Source: an uncultured Fibrobacterota bacterium
GTDB taxonomy: Bacteria > Fibrobacterota > Fibrobacteria > Fibrobacterales > Fibrobacteraceae
DNA: 64,000 nt
Reading direction: 5' to 3'
Assembly (NCBI GenBank): GCA_903876665.1
Contig: CAIRAY010000130.1
Span: 27,815-91,814, forward strand
Part shown: positions 16,630 through 26,359 of the stretch, one piece after another
How positions within the stretch are numbered: position 1 is the stretch's first letter
Layout: each line of letters opens with the position of its first letter
The notes under the pieces: generated by a model
What the model saw: only the letters and a program-made list of their open reading frames with translations
Databases searched by the model: none
Told to the model about the DNA's origin: nothing
Position numbers and translations under genes: made by a program

Positions 16630-18046
16630 TGAAAATCACCAGTTCCTTGTGAAGCTTTTCGGTGTAGGACCAGCGGAACAAGGCTCCCAGCCAGGGAATG
16701 TCTCCCAGCAGAGGAATTTTCCTTTGCACATCCTTGTCCTTGTCCTGCAGAAGGCCCGAAATCCGTACGGTCTCGCGGTCCCGGAGCCGGACCAGGGTAA
16801 AGGATTGCTTGACATCAATGACCGGCGCGGAAGACCCGTGGCTCGAAACTTTGGTCTCCACCAAATCGGTGATGACGGGCTGAACACCCAGAGTCACCCA
16901 CCCATCTCCGGAGATTTGAGGAGTCACGGAAAGAATAATCCCCACGGTGACCAGACGTACGCTTTCCAGGATTTGCGCCAGCTCGTTGTTTTGCGGAACC
17001 GTTTGGGTTACGGTAAAATACGGAAAGTCCGTTCCCACCTTGACCATCGCAGGTTGATTGTTCATGGTCACCACCCGGGGTTGGCTCACGGCCCGCACAT
17101 CTCCCTGTTCCTTCATCGCTGTGAGCATGGTTACCAGACTTCCACCATCCCGCGAAAAGTCAAGATTGAAGGTGCTCGCCTTGAGCCCCTGGCTTTGAAT
17201 GGTTTGGGATCCCATGGTAGCCCGGAAGCCCATGCCATCCAAATCAAATGACTTTCCAACCTGGCTCCAATCGACCCCTAAGGAGCGGTCATCGCTCAAG
17301 GTCACTTCATAAATTCTTGCGGTGATTTCTACTTGACGGGTGGCAGCAGGAACCACCGCATCCAAAAACTTTTCTGCGGCATCCAAAAAGGAGGGAACCC
17401 CCTTCATGTACAAAACCCCCGAAAGTCGATTGGAAACAAGCATGGCGCTATCTCCCAGGATTTGCCGAATTTGCACCTCAATTTCATCCCAGAAAACAAT
17501 GTCGTCCTGACTGCTCATCTGGACTTTTCCCGCATCGTCCCCGGACGCCCCGCTTAGCCCCACCGTGCTTGTCCCAATATTGGTGCGCCGCAAGCGCGGA
17601 TAGTCGATGCGAAACAAACGTTCCGTATCGGAGGACTCCTTGATCTTTTCCAAAACGCCAGCAGACGGAGTTGAATCCTGGACAGATCTTTGACTGCCAC
17701 GGATCACCAACAAATCATTTTCCTGGTACCATTGACACCCACCACAGGTAGCCAAAAGCTGGGCCATGGCCTGGGGCATGGTTGCATCCTTGAAATTGAC
17801 GGAAAGCTTTCCCTCAAGCAGCGTGTCCAGGCGAAAACGCATGCGCACCGTTTCGGCAAAAAGACCCAGTGCGGTTTCTACATCCACCCGCTCCGCCCGG
17901 AAGGTAAAAAGGGGAGATCCCTTCCCGCCCGGGTCTCCCAGCAAGGTGTCCCTAGGGACGGAATCCATTGGCACCGCAAGGGTTTTCTGCCCAAAGCAAA
18001 AGGAAGGCACAAAAAACATTAGCAATATTATTCGGATACCATTCAT
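16610..18046 (-). CDS. Secretin of type II secretion / MSHA-like pilus (GspD/PilQ/MshL family)
   Basis: Outer-membrane channel of the machine encoded by the whole operon. The 478-residue protein has a signal peptide, an N-terminal STN-like module (FRAERVDVETALGLFAETVR to LLATCGGCQW), an N1-type domain and the C-terminal secretin domain with VEITARIYEVTLSDDRSLGVDW, AVSQPRVVTMNNQPAMVKVG, LSVTPQISGDGWVTL and the end RKIPLLGDIPWLGALFR. The short N-terminal region is closer to MshL-type than to GspD, which has several N domains. No PulS-type pilotin is visible. It is the last gene of the operon, three bases after the GspC/PilP-like gene. Confidence 0.9.
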   Translation of the reverse strand: MNGIRIILLMFFVPSFCFGQKTLAVPMDSVPRDTLLGDPGGKGSPLFTFRAERVDVETALGLFAETVRMRFRLDTLLEGKLSVNFKDATMPQAMAQLLATCGGCQWYQENDLLVIRGSQRSVQDSTPSAGVLEKIKESSDTERLFRIDYPRLRRTNIGTSTVGLSGASGDDAGKVQMSSQDDIVFWDEIEVQIRQILGDSAMLVSNRLSGVLYMKGVPSFLDAAEKFLDAVVPAATRQVEITARIYEVTLSDDRSLGVDWSQVGKSFDLDGMGFRATMGSQTIQSQGLKASTFNLDFSRDGGSLVTMLTAMKEQGDVRAVSQPRVVTMNNQPAMVKVGTDFPYFTVTQTVPQNNELAQILESVRLVTVGIILSVTPQISGDGWVTLGVQPVITDLVETKVSSHGSSAPVIDVKQSFTLVRLRDRETVRISGLLQDKDKDVQRKIPLLGDIPWLGALFRWSYTEKLHKELVIFITPRIL

Positions 18047-18049
18047 ACT

Positions 18050-18565
18050 TTAATGTCCATTTTGAAAGGTTAAACCTGCGCGAATTTTCCCGGTCCGCAA
18101 CCACACCGTATCGGGAGTAATCCCTTCAATCCGCGAGGCTCCAAGCAATGCACCCGGTTTCAGCCAGCGACCATCGATCAGGGCAAGTTGTCCACCCGGA
18201 CCCAGCGCGACAGCCTGCAAAATGGGTCGCGGAGAATGCTTTTTGCCTTTGGCGACCTTTTTCAGAATCACCTTTTCCCGGGGTAAATCCTCCTTGCCCA
18301 ATATCCAGTTGGGAATCTCCCCTTGGCGAGCTTCGGCAAAAAAGGGATTGCGGTTGGCTTTGCGCTTCCACATGATGGAATCGATGATTCCTCGCGAAGC
18401 AGTATCCAATTCCCGCACCGCAGAATCCGGTGAAACGGGGGTAACAGCCAAGGGCGATTCCTGGAAAATTTGCCTTTGCGCAGGCCAAAAAGACCACAAC
18501 AAATTGGCTACGGCAACCACCGTAATCACCACAACAACCTTGGGATTTCGCAATAGCCCCCTCAT
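18050..18565 (-). CDS. GspC/PilP/MshK-like inner-membrane linker protein
   Basis: A 171-residue protein with one N-terminal membrane segment (VVVVITVVAVANLLWSFW) and a periplasmic domain. The NPFF motif, then LQAVALGPGGQLALIDGRWLK and a following turn-rich strand resemble the homology region of GspC or PilP that contacts the secretin. Identity is inferred mostly from position between the PilO-like gene and the secretin. The ATG at 18565 overlaps the previous stop as ATGA; a GTG at 18577 is the alternative start. Confidence 0.65.
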   Translation of the reverse strand: MRGLLRNPKVVVVITVVAVANLLWSFWPAQRQIFQESPLAVTPVSPDSAVRELDTASRGIIDSIMWKRKANRNPFFAEARQGEIPNWILGKEDLPREKVILKKVAKGKKHSPRPILQAVALGPGGQLALIDGRWLKPGALLGASRIEGITPDTVWLRTGKIRAGLTFQNGH

Positions 18566-19122
18566 TGACGGATCCACCCATTAAAAACCAGTTGGGCATT
18601 GCTGACACCTTCGCTGGAGCCTTCCACAATCACTTCGGACAGGCTCCAGGCTACGGAAGAGTCGGTGGCAATTTTTTGCATGTAGGACATCACTTCTTCA
18701 AAGGAACGTGACCAGGGGACAATTTTCATGGTTACCGGAAAACGCGAGGCCTTTATATCCAAATTTGCCAGGGGAACCAGATCACCCACGCTCCAATCCA
18801 TGTCGATTTCCGCTCTGGAAGCCAACCGTAGGGACCGTTCAGACCACTGGGCAAATTCCGGCCAACCCTGCAACATTCTTCGACCCACGGAATCCCGGGA
18901 GGCTTGCAGGATCGAATCCGTCGTAAGGACTTCCAACCGCAATATTTCGTCCTGGAGCTTCCACATTTGCGCTTGCTCCTGCATACGCGCGTCAAAATCC
19001 TGACTCAGGTCCGCCACGGAACTATACAGCCAGGAGAAGGTCCCCAATAACAGGACGACAACCATCCTAAATACCCACCGCGAACGCGAATTGCACACAA
19101 GGTGATCTAAGATTAGTCTCAT
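18562..19122 (-). CDS. PilO/GspM-like assembly protein
   Basis: A 186-residue bitopic protein: a membrane segment at about 17-35 (WVFRMVVVLLLGTFSWLYS), then a coiled coil (LSQDFDARMQEQAQMWKLQ) and a small alpha-beta domain. That layout matches PilO or GspM, which form the inner-membrane assembly platform. The segment SFEEVMSYMQKIATDSSVAW followed by LSEVIVEG is like the ferredoxin-like fold of PilO. Both ends are coupled to neighbours by ATGA overlaps. The family call rests on architecture and context. Confidence 0.65.
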   Translation of the reverse strand: MRLILDHLVCNSRSRWVFRMVVVLLLGTFSWLYSSVADLSQDFDARMQEQAQMWKLQDEILRLEVLTTDSILQASRDSVGRRMLQGWPEFAQWSERSLRLASRAEIDMDWSVGDLVPLANLDIKASRFPVTMKIVPWSRSFEEVMSYMQKIATDSSVAWSLSEVIVEGSSEGVSNAQLVFNGWIRQ

Positions 19123-20525
19123 TGTGCTACCCCATGGATTTGAAAAGGTTTTCGCATTTCATCGCCTTCCCAGGTGGATCCGTGCTGCAAATTGGAAATC
19201 CAGGTCAACTCCCAGGAGGCCTCAACCTGAAAACGGGCAGGAATAGATACCAATCTTGTCTGTAATTCCTTCAGCACCTGACTAGAGACTACTGGATTAC
19301 GGGGGACGCTTCCATGGATATCCACAATCCATTGTCCCTGGGTATCCGACCGGATCCAAAGCCGGGAAAGAACCATTTCATCGGGAATCATGTCGGCGAT
19401 GGCACCGCTCAGCCAACCGGCAAACGGGCGATGGGATTCCAAATAGATTTGCTGACCCATTTTTTGGTTGCGCCCAATTTCCGCACGAATTGAGGATAGT
19501 TTGTCGCGATGATCTTGAAAGCGAATAATTTCTTGCTGAACTCCAATTTTTTTAAGATCCTGTTCCATGCGGTTCAATGCGCTTCGAACCTGGACCAGGG
19601 AAAAAAGCATTCCCCCCAGCATCACCATCATGACCAAAGCCACCAAAACCGCTCGGCGCCGTTCCGAATTCACCAGGAGTTCCCGGGCATCCAAAAGATT
19701 GGCGGTATTCGCACGATCCCGATTCTGCAAGGGTAGTGCCCATACTACAGGATCCTCATTAAAACCAACGTCTAACCCTACAACATCCCTCGTCACGGAC
19801 GCCAACAACTCGGAGCCATTTCCACGAATATGAATCCGGTCAACAGGCATCCCCAATTGCTGTTTGGCAAAAAGCAACGTGCGTTGGATTTCCTGCGCCA
19901 CATGCAGGGGGCCGTCCAAACTCTTTTGCCATGCCCCGGAAAGTTCCCGCAAAAGCACCGGCGCATCTGAAAATTTGCGCACAACCAAGACCGTTGAAGT
20001 CCCTGTATCCAATGCGTAGAGCGGCATTCCCGGTTCAACTTGACCAACATGCAGGCACGCCACGGCACTGGCTGTCATAAAATGCAAAGGTTGCAACCCA
20101 TGGTGATGACAAGATTCGACAAACACCCTCACCCAGGAATCGGGGATCACCTGCAACAACACGGCAGCCCCCTCCCTGGCTTTTAGGGTGGTCCAGCCAA
20201 ACCGCAGGGCTTCCTTTCCCCGGGATTCCTGAAGGGATTTGCGCTGCAAATACATCCGCAGGTCTGTTGGCTTCATTGGAGGCGTAGGAACCATTTGATA
20301 TCCAATGGCCTCATCCGAAATGACGGTCGAAACATATTCCCCCCGGAAATTCAACTGCTGGATCAAAGCTCCAAAGATTTGAGGAAGTAAATCCGGTTGC
20401 CCGCAAAGCGCATCCGCGTGGGCCGCGCGAAGCACCCTTCCTCCCATCACCACAAAGGCGGAAACCTGGCCATGCAGTATTTGCAGACACAGCCGCTCCT
20501 TGGAGAATACACCCAACCTCCGCAT
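19119..20525 (-). CDS. PilM-PilN fusion / GspL-like protein
   Basis: A 468-residue protein with an actin-like cytoplasmic half, a single membrane segment at about 295-315 (AVLVALVMMVMLGGMLFSLV) and a periplasmic coiled coil plus alpha-beta domain. That is the arrangement of GspL, or of PilM fused to PilN. Actin-fold signatures include YALDTGTSTVLVV and EIQRTLLFAKQQLG. In the machine it would link the GspE-like ATPase to the periplasmic ring. The start overlaps the pseudopilin stop as TGATG and the stop overlaps the PilO-like start as ATGA. Confidence 0.72.
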   Translation of the reverse strand: MRRLGVFSKERLCLQILHGQVSAFVVMGGRVLRAAHADALCGQPDLLPQIFGALIQQLNFRGEYVSTVISDEAIGYQMVPTPPMKPTDLRMYLQRKSLQESRGKEALRFGWTTLKAREGAAVLLQVIPDSWVRVFVESCHHHGLQPLHFMTASAVACLHVGQVEPGMPLYALDTGTSTVLVVRKFSDAPVLLRELSGAWQKSLDGPLHVAQEIQRTLLFAKQQLGMPVDRIHIRGNGSELLASVTRDVVGLDVGFNEDPVVWALPLQNRDRANTANLLDARELLVNSERRRAVLVALVMMVMLGGMLFSLVQVRSALNRMEQDLKKIGVQQEIIRFQDHRDKLSSIRAEIGRNQKMGQQIYLESHRPFAGWLSGAIADMIPDEMVLSRLWIRSDTQGQWIVDIHGSVPRNPVVSSQVLKELQTRLVSIPARFQVEASWELTWISNLQHGSTWEGDEMRKPFQIHGVAQ

Positions 20526-21427
20526 CAGAAACTCCAGCCATCGGAACCATGAAAGACAAAGCCACGGGATCCGGAAATAATAAAGGATGCAGAAAGGGAA
20601 TTATTCATTCCCAAATCAATTTGCGTGCCGGTCATGATCCATAGTGAATAGTTTCCATCGGGCAAATATTTCTGAATACCCCCATCTACGGCCCAGGACG
20701 GACAGGCATTGGTAATGCCAGCGCCATGCGAAGCTGGCGAACAGGCGGAATAGTCCGTGGCCGCGCTGTTTTGAACCGATAGTAAAACCTTTTGAAAACA
20801 GGAGCTAAGTCCCCCACGATATATTCGAAGGGATTCTCCTTGTTTGAATCCATTGGGAATGGAGCCGGCCTGGTTCCATACGGCTTCAAAGTCGGCCACA
20901 GAAAATGCGGTCTGGGGGACGCCCAATTTGAAATCCGAAACCAAAAGAAACTGACCATTCAAAACCGTACTGGTCCAAGGGAGAACTCCGGTGGCACTCT
21001 CCTCAGAGGCACTAGCCCCCTTATCCTTCCCTTGGGACTTGGAAGGCTTGCCGTTGGGAAGGACGGCTCCCGAGAAATATGCAGCCTGTTGCCAGTAGCC
21101 CCCCTCCGCCCCGGTAAAAAGGCCTGGGTGGAATATTAGGCGTCGACCCAATCCGGCTCGATTATTCCTGATTTCACTTATCGGCAATTCCAAATATGGA
21201 GAAATGTCCGATTCCCATCCAGCGGTGTCAGCAATGACCTGTTCCGATACCGCTAACTGGCGCAGAGCGTTGCCAATACTTTCCAGGGAGGCATCCTCCC
21301 GATCCGCCAAGGCGCGCGTAATCTGGCTGGAAAGGCTGGGGACGATTGCCGTAGCGAGGATCGAGATGATCATCAATACCCCAATGATTTCAATCAAGGT
21401 AAACCCTGAGTTTCTGAATTTCCTCAT
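20525..21427 (-). CDS. Type IV pilin-like / major pseudopilin protein
   Basis: A 300-residue protein starting MRKFRNSGFTLIEIIGVLMI: a short basic leader, Gly before Phe+1, and Glu+5, the classical prepilin peptidase site and N-terminal helix. The body is long for a GspG or MshA (about 150 residues) and ends with a Gly/Ser-rich beta region containing four cysteines in pairs (AACFQKVL-like and YSACSPASH). The ATG at 21427 overlaps the GspF stop as ATGA, which decides the start over an upstream option. No other pseudopilin and no prepilin peptidase gene is in this operon, so processing must rely on a gene elsewhere. Confidence 0.85.
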   Translation of the reverse strand: MRKFRNSGFTLIEIIGVLMIISILATAIVPSLSSQITRALADREDASLESIGNALRQLAVSEQVIADTAGWESDISPYLELPISEIRNNRAGLGRRLIFHPGLFTGAEGGYWQQAAYFSGAVLPNGKPSKSQGKDKGASASEESATGVLPWTSTVLNGQFLLVSDFKLGVPQTAFSVADFEAVWNQAGSIPNGFKQGESLRIYRGGLSSCFQKVLLSVQNSAATDYSACSPASHGAGITNACPSWAVDGGIQKYLPDGNYSLWIMTGTQIDLGMNNSLSASFIISGSRGFVFHGSDGWSF

Positions 21428-22659
21428 CGGATTCCTCCTGAGATGGAAATGATGGGCAGAAAAATGGCAAGGGCGACACAACCCACAATGAGGACCAGAG
21501 ATAGGATCATCAGTGGCTCAAAAATGGAAAACACGACTTTAAGGGCCCGAGGCACCTCTTTGTCATAGTAATCCGCAGCATACTGCAAAGACTTTTCCAG
21601 AATCCCCGCAGATTCCCCCACATATAGCATTTGAACCACCAGCCCAGAGAATACACCGCTTGCGCGCAAGGATTCGGTGAGACGATTCCCTTCCCGCACA
21701 CTTTTCCGGGCATCCAGTATGGCTTTGCGAAAGACCCGGTTTCCCATTAATTCGGCACTCAATTCCAGGTTTTCCAGAATGGAGATCCCCGCCCGGTGCA
21801 TCACCGAGAAGTTGTGTGTAAACCGGGACTGCAAAATTAGGGACAACAAATGTCCTACAAAAGGAACGGCAATTTTTTGTTTATCCAGCCAATAGGAAAA
21901 TTTTTCCGACCGCCTAACCCAGATCCGAACGACAATCGGAAGAATCAGGAACAAGCCGATCCAAATGAACCAGGAATGGGCCACGAATGACCCAATGCCA
22001 AACACCACTCGAGTAATCACGGGAAGATCCAGATGCATATCGGAAAGGACTCTGGAAATCTTCGGAATCACAAATGCAAATAAATAGAGGACAAAAAGAA
22101 ACAAGGCCGAACCCACCACCAGCGGGTAGGTCGTAGCCTGCCGCACATTTCCCATCAAGTCGTCCACCCACTCCAGGTGCACGCGTAGATCATGGAAGGC
22201 CCGCGCCAAGGTTCCTGTCCGCTCTCCGGCACGGATCAACTGATGAAACTCCGTATTGAAAACCTGAGGAAATAATCTCATCCCATCCGAAAGCGATGCG
22301 CCACCTTCCACCCGGTGCACAATTTCCTGGACCACGAATTTAAACCACGGATGGTGGATCTCCTCTGCAAATCCGATCAGGGAAGAATGCAAAGACACAC
22401 CAGCCTCAAGCTGGGTTCCAATGAAAATGCAAAACTCCACCAAGTCACGACGACTGACCTTTGAAGGCCTAGGCCCCCCGGGCCCCGAAGAAACAACGGA
22501 GTGCGAAGCCTCCCCCAGGCGCCCTCCTTCACGGACATCCAATACCGCCATGCCTTGGGAGACTAGGCTCTGCTCCAAATCCAACAGGGAGGATGCAGAA
22601 GCCACAGCCTTGATGCGATGGCCCATGGAGGTGATTGCGATATAGGTAAAAACAGACAT
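21424..22659 (-). CDS. GspF/PilC/MshG family inner-membrane platform protein
   Basis: A 411-residue polytopic protein with two GspF domains. It has the N-terminal FTYIAITSMGHRIKAVASA, the first cytoplasmic domain (EFCIFIGTQLEAGVSLHSSL, then LIRAGERTGTLARAFHDL), a membrane segment near the middle (PLVVGSALFLFVLYLFAFV), the second copy (RFTHNFSVMHRAGISILENL, then QMLYVGESAGILEKSLQYAA) and a C-terminal membrane segment ending IFLPIISISGG. It couples the ATPase to pilin assembly. Its start overlaps the end of the ATPase gene as TAATG. Confidence 0.93.
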   Translation of the reverse strand: MSVFTYIAITSMGHRIKAVASASSLLDLEQSLVSQGMAVLDVREGGRLGEASHSVVSSGPGGPRPSKVSRRDLVEFCIFIGTQLEAGVSLHSSLIGFAEEIHHPWFKFVVQEIVHRVEGGASLSDGMRLFPQVFNTEFHQLIRAGERTGTLARAFHDLRVHLEWVDDLMGNVRQATTYPLVVGSALFLFVLYLFAFVIPKISRVLSDMHLDLPVITRVVFGIGSFVAHSWFIWIGLFLILPIVVRIWVRRSEKFSYWLDKQKIAVPFVGHLLSLILQSRFTHNFSVMHRAGISILENLELSAELMGNRVFRKAILDARKSVREGNRLTESLRASGVFSGLVVQMLYVGESAGILEKSLQYAADYYDKEVPRALKVVFSIFEPLMILSLVLIVGCVALAIFLPIISISGGIR

Positions 22660-24332
22660 TATCCCGCCACCCGGATGACTTCTTCAAATGTCGTCAGACC
22701 ACGGAAGGCTTTGGACATTCCGTCATCCATCATGGTTCGGAACCCGTTCATTTTCGCCGTTCGTGAAATTTCACCTTCGGAAATTCCGGGACGGAAAAGG
22801 GATCCGAGTTCTTCGTTCACAGATAGGACTTCAAAGATCCCCAATCGCCCCTCAAACCCAGTACCTCGACAACGTTTGCACCCATTGCCACGCATCATTT
22901 GGGCATCGCAGGGAATATCCCAACCACTCTTCTGGGCGAGGGTTCGGCCTTCCACATCCTCAACGGCACACTCCGGGCAAATCTTCCGGACTAGGCGTTG
23001 CGCCAGAACCCCCACCAGTGCGGAAGCCAGGAGATATGGCTCCACACCCATATTGATCAAGCGTGGAACCGCACCAAGAGCACTGTTGGTATGCAAAGTG
23101 GATAGCACCAAATGTCCCGTCAAAGCGGCTCGGGTAGCCAGCTGGGCTGTTTCCTCATCACGAATTTCCCCCACCAGAATGACATCGGGATCCTGACGCA
23201 ACAAAGCCCGCAAGCCATTGGAAAATCCCATGCCGATTTCTGCATTCACCTGGGTCTGCCGAACCTGAGGCAGGCGGTATTCAACGGGGTCCTCGAGCGT
23301 GAAAATACTTCTCTGATGGGCATCCATCTGGGCCATGGAGGCATAGATGGTTGTGGTTTTTCCGCTCCCGGTTGGCCCGGTTACCAGAATGATTCCGTGG
23401 GACCTGTGCACCAGGCCCACCAAACGATCCAAGTCCGCCTGGAAAAATCCGAGCGATTCCAAATGGGAGATCGACGACCTGCGATCCAGAACGCGCAACA
23501 CCAGGGATTCCCCAAATTGGGTTGGAAGGCTTGAAACCCGCAGGTCAATATCCTTGTGCCCGAATTTGAACGCAATTCGCCCATCCTGAGGCAAACGACG
23601 CTCGGTCACATCCAGGCCAGCCATGACTTTGATGCGGGCTTCAATGGCCGATTGCAAAGCCTTGGGAAGCAATGCCGCTTGTTGCAAGAGCCCATCTATT
23701 CGATAGCGCACGCGAACCATGGCCTCATCGGGTTCAATATGAATATCCGTTGCGCGGTCTCGGAATCCCTGAATGATCAGGTGATCCACCAACCGGATCA
23801 TCGGTGCAATGTTGGATGCATTTTCTGCAATATTCGTGGCACTTGCAAATAATGTCGATTCGACCAACTGATCCAAAGTGACCGTTTGTGCGTACATGGT
23901 ATCCACCGCGTCCAGGATGGCTTGGGCCGAAGCGGCCACAACCTTCACCCGGAGTCCGGTCATCTTTTCCAAATGGTCCACGGAAAGCACATCAAAGGTA
24001 TCGGCCATGGCCACCAGAAGAGAACCATGATCACGCACCAGGGGAAGCAACTTATTTTTCCGGGCGAATTCCGCTGGAACCAACCTCAGGATTTCCGGTT
24101 CCACGGTTCTGTGCTCCAAATCCACAAATTCCGAAAGGGAGTCCAAAGCGAAAACATGGGAAAGGGTCTCTTGCCCCACAAAGCCCAGGCGTTCCAAAAT
24201 GTCGCCCAGCATTCCACCCGACTGCCTTTGCTCTGCTAGAGCCAGCTTGAGTTGCGTCGGAGTGAGGACCCCACTTTCAAGCAACCGCTCCCCTAACATT
24301 TTGGGTTTACCCTGTGCAACATCAATGATCAT
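22659..24332 (-). CDS. GspE/PilB/MshE family secretion ATPase
   Basis: Hexameric ATPase that drives pseudopilus assembly. The 557-residue protein contains an N-terminal GspE_N domain (MLGERLLESGVLTPTQLKLA), then a linker and the ATPase core: Walker A in LVTGPTGSGKTTTIYASM, the Asp box (VEYRLPQVRQTQVN), Walker B in VILVGEIRDEETAQLATRAA and the His box HLVLSTLHTNSA. A zinc-type CPEC...CKRC tetracysteine motif follows. It is the first gene of the seven-gene minus-strand operon; GGGGG lies before the ATG at 24332. It is divergent from speA with 123 bases between them that should hold both promoters. Confidence 0.95.
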   Translation of the reverse strand: MIIDVAQGKPKMLGERLLESGVLTPTQLKLALAEQRQSGGMLGDILERLGFVGQETLSHVFALDSLSEFVDLEHRTVEPEILRLVPAEFARKNKLLPLVRDHGSLLVAMADTFDVLSVDHLEKMTGLRVKVVAASAQAILDAVDTMYAQTVTLDQLVESTLFASATNIAENASNIAPMIRLVDHLIIQGFRDRATDIHIEPDEAMVRVRYRIDGLLQQAALLPKALQSAIEARIKVMAGLDVTERRLPQDGRIAFKFGHKDIDLRVSSLPTQFGESLVLRVLDRRSSISHLESLGFFQADLDRLVGLVHRSHGIILVTGPTGSGKTTTIYASMAQMDAHQRSIFTLEDPVEYRLPQVRQTQVNAEIGMGFSNGLRALLRQDPDVILVGEIRDEETAQLATRAALTGHLVLSTLHTNSALGAVPRLINMGVEPYLLASALVGVLAQRLVRKICPECAVEDVEGRTLAQKSGWDIPCDAQMMRGNGCKRCRGTGFEGRLGIFEVLSVNEELGSLFRPGISEGEISRTAKMNGFRTMMDDGMSKAFRGLTTFEEVIRVAG

Positions 24333-24455
24333 CGTTCCCCCGTTTGATGATTATACATTGCAGACGCAACCGGTTCAATCAAAATTCCACAGATATTCTA
24401 TCTTTAGCCCCTATTTTCCCAAACGGGTTCCACCTTCACCGAAACAGGTCAAGCG

Positions 24456-26354
24456 ATGAGGAAATGGCGGATCGAAGACAGCCGAGAACTATACAACATC
24501 AATGGATGGGGTATCGGGTATTTTGATATCAACGAAAAGGGTCACGGGATCGTCCGTCCGCACAAGGAAAAAGGTCCGTCCATCGATCTCGTCGATGTCA
24601 TGATCGACTTGCAGTTACGCGATTTGGCCACGCCGGTTCTTTTGCGCTTTCCCGATATTCTGGATCATCGCATCGAACAGATTTCCCAATGTTTTGAAGC
24701 TGCCGCCAAAGAATACGACTACCAGGGGAAATACTACAATGTCTACCCCATCAAGGTAAACCAGCAGCGCCCGGTCCTTGAAGAAGTGGTGCGTCACGGC
24801 AAAAAATTCAACATCGGCCTGGAGGCGGGCTCCAAACCCGAATTGCATGCAGTGCTCGCCGTTCAGGACAATCCCGAATCGCTGATCATCTGCAATGGCT
24901 ACAAGGACGAAGACTACATTGAGCTCGCTCTGCTCGCCCAAAAAATGGGCAAGAAGATTTTCTTAGTGGTAGAAAAACTACCTGAACTCGCTTTGATCGC
25001 AAGGCTTGCACGGCAATTCAATGTGCGCCCCAATATTGGCATGCGTATTAAACTGGCAAGCTTCGGTTCGGGCAAATGGGAAGAATCCGGTGGCTACCAA
25101 AGCAAATTTGGACTTAATTCATCTGATTTGATCGACGCCATCAATCTGGTCCGCGCCGAGGGACTGGAGGACTGCGTCAAGTTGATTCATTTTCACCTTG
25201 GCTCCCAAATCACCAACATCCGCAAGATCAAGGCCGGTCTGCGTGAGGCGGCACAGTTCTATTGCCAATTGAATAAAATGGGCTTTGGTCTGGAATTCGT
25301 CGATGTAGGTGGCGGACTCGGAGTCGACTACGATGGAACTCGCAGCACAGGCTCCTCTAGCGTCAATTACTCGATCCAGGAATACGCCAACGACGTTCTT
25401 TATAGCATCGTAGAAGCGGCGACCAAGCACAACCTTCCCCACCCCAATGTGATTGCGGAATCAGGCCGTGCACTGACTGCCCACCACTCGGTCCTGGTGT
25501 TCAACGTCCTAGAAACAGCCGGCCAGGCATTCTGGAACGAGAACAAAGACACCGTAGGAAAAGATGACCCCAGCGAGCTCAAGGACTTGCACGCGATATA
25601 CAAAAACTTGACCAATTCCAACATGCTGGAAAATTGGCATGACGCCCTTCAGCTTCACGAAGACGTGCTGGACAAGTTCAATTTTGGCGATGTGGATCTT
25701 CCTACTCGCGCCAGTGCGGAACGGCTGTTCTGGGGCATTGCGCAAAAGGTGGATCGCCAAGCTTCTCAAATGAAGCACCCGCCATACGAACTCCACAGCT
25801 TGGGCAAAATGCTTGCCGACAAGTACTTCTGCAACTTTTCCCTTTTCCAATCCCTACCCGATTCCTGGGCCATCGACCAAATTTTCCCCATCATGCCCAT
25901 CCAGCGCTTAGAAGAAGAGCCCATTAAAAACGTCACTCTGCAAGACATTACCTGCGACTCCGACGGAAAAATCGACTTCTTCGTTCGCCAAACCGAAATC
26001 TCCCGTAGCCTTCCTTTACACGAACCGAAAGCCGGCGAGCCCTATTTTGTAGCCGTTTACCTTGTAGGGGCGTACCAGGAAATCCTGGGTGACATGCACA
26101 ACCTTTTTGGCGATACCAATGCCGTGCATATTGTATGCAAGCCCGAAGGCAAATGGGAAATCGAAAAGGTCATCGATGGCGAATCCGTTGCCGATGTCCT
26201 TGAATATGTCCAGTTCGACGACAAAAAACTGGTCAAGGACATGGAAGCCTGGGTCACGACCTCCGTCAAGGAAGGTCGCATCAGCGCCCAGGAAGGCCGT
26301 GAGTTCCTCAACATTTACCGTTCGGGCCTTTACGGCTACACCTATCTCGAGTAA
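24456..26354 (+). CDS. speA: Biosynthetic arginine decarboxylase
   Basis: PLP-dependent enzyme that turns arginine into agmatine, the first step of putrescine and spermidine synthesis. The 632 residues match the long SpeA family (fold III). The start is RIEDSRELYNINGWGIGYF, the PLP lysine is Lys100 in YNVYPIKVNQQRPVLEE, and LEAGSKPELHAVLA, GMRIKLASFGSGKW, LIHFHLGSQITNI and VDVGGGLGVDYDGTRS follow. The C-terminal catalytic segment is complete and the protein ends RSGLYGYTYLE, which is typical. The dedA gene starts five bases after the stop, so the two probably form one transcript. Confidence 0.96.
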   Translation: MRKWRIEDSRELYNINGWGIGYFDINEKGHGIVRPHKEKGPSIDLVDVMIDLQLRDLATPVLLRFPDILDHRIEQISQCFEAAAKEYDYQGKYYNVYPIKVNQQRPVLEEVVRHGKKFNIGLEAGSKPELHAVLAVQDNPESLIICNGYKDEDYIELALLAQKMGKKIFLVVEKLPELALIARLARQFNVRPNIGMRIKLASFGSGKWEESGGYQSKFGLNSSDLIDAINLVRAEGLEDCVKLIHFHLGSQITNIRKIKAGLREAAQFYCQLNKMGFGLEFVDVGGGLGVDYDGTRSTGSSSVNYSIQEYANDVLYSIVEAATKHNLPHPNVIAESGRALTAHHSVLVFNVLETAGQAFWNENKDTVGKDDPSELKDLHAIYKNLTNSNMLENWHDALQLHEDVLDKFNFGDVDLPTRASAERLFWGIAQKVDRQASQMKHPPYELHSLGKMLADKYFCNFSLFQSLPDSWAIDQIFPIMPIQRLEEEPIKNVTLQDITCDSDGKIDFFVRQTEISRSLPLHEPKAGEPYFVAVYLVGAYQEILGDMHNLFGDTNAVHIVCKPEGKWEIEKVIDGESVADVLEYVQFDDKKLVKDMEAWVTTSVKEGRISAQEGREFLNIYRSGLYGYTYLE

Positions 26355-26359
26355 TCATT

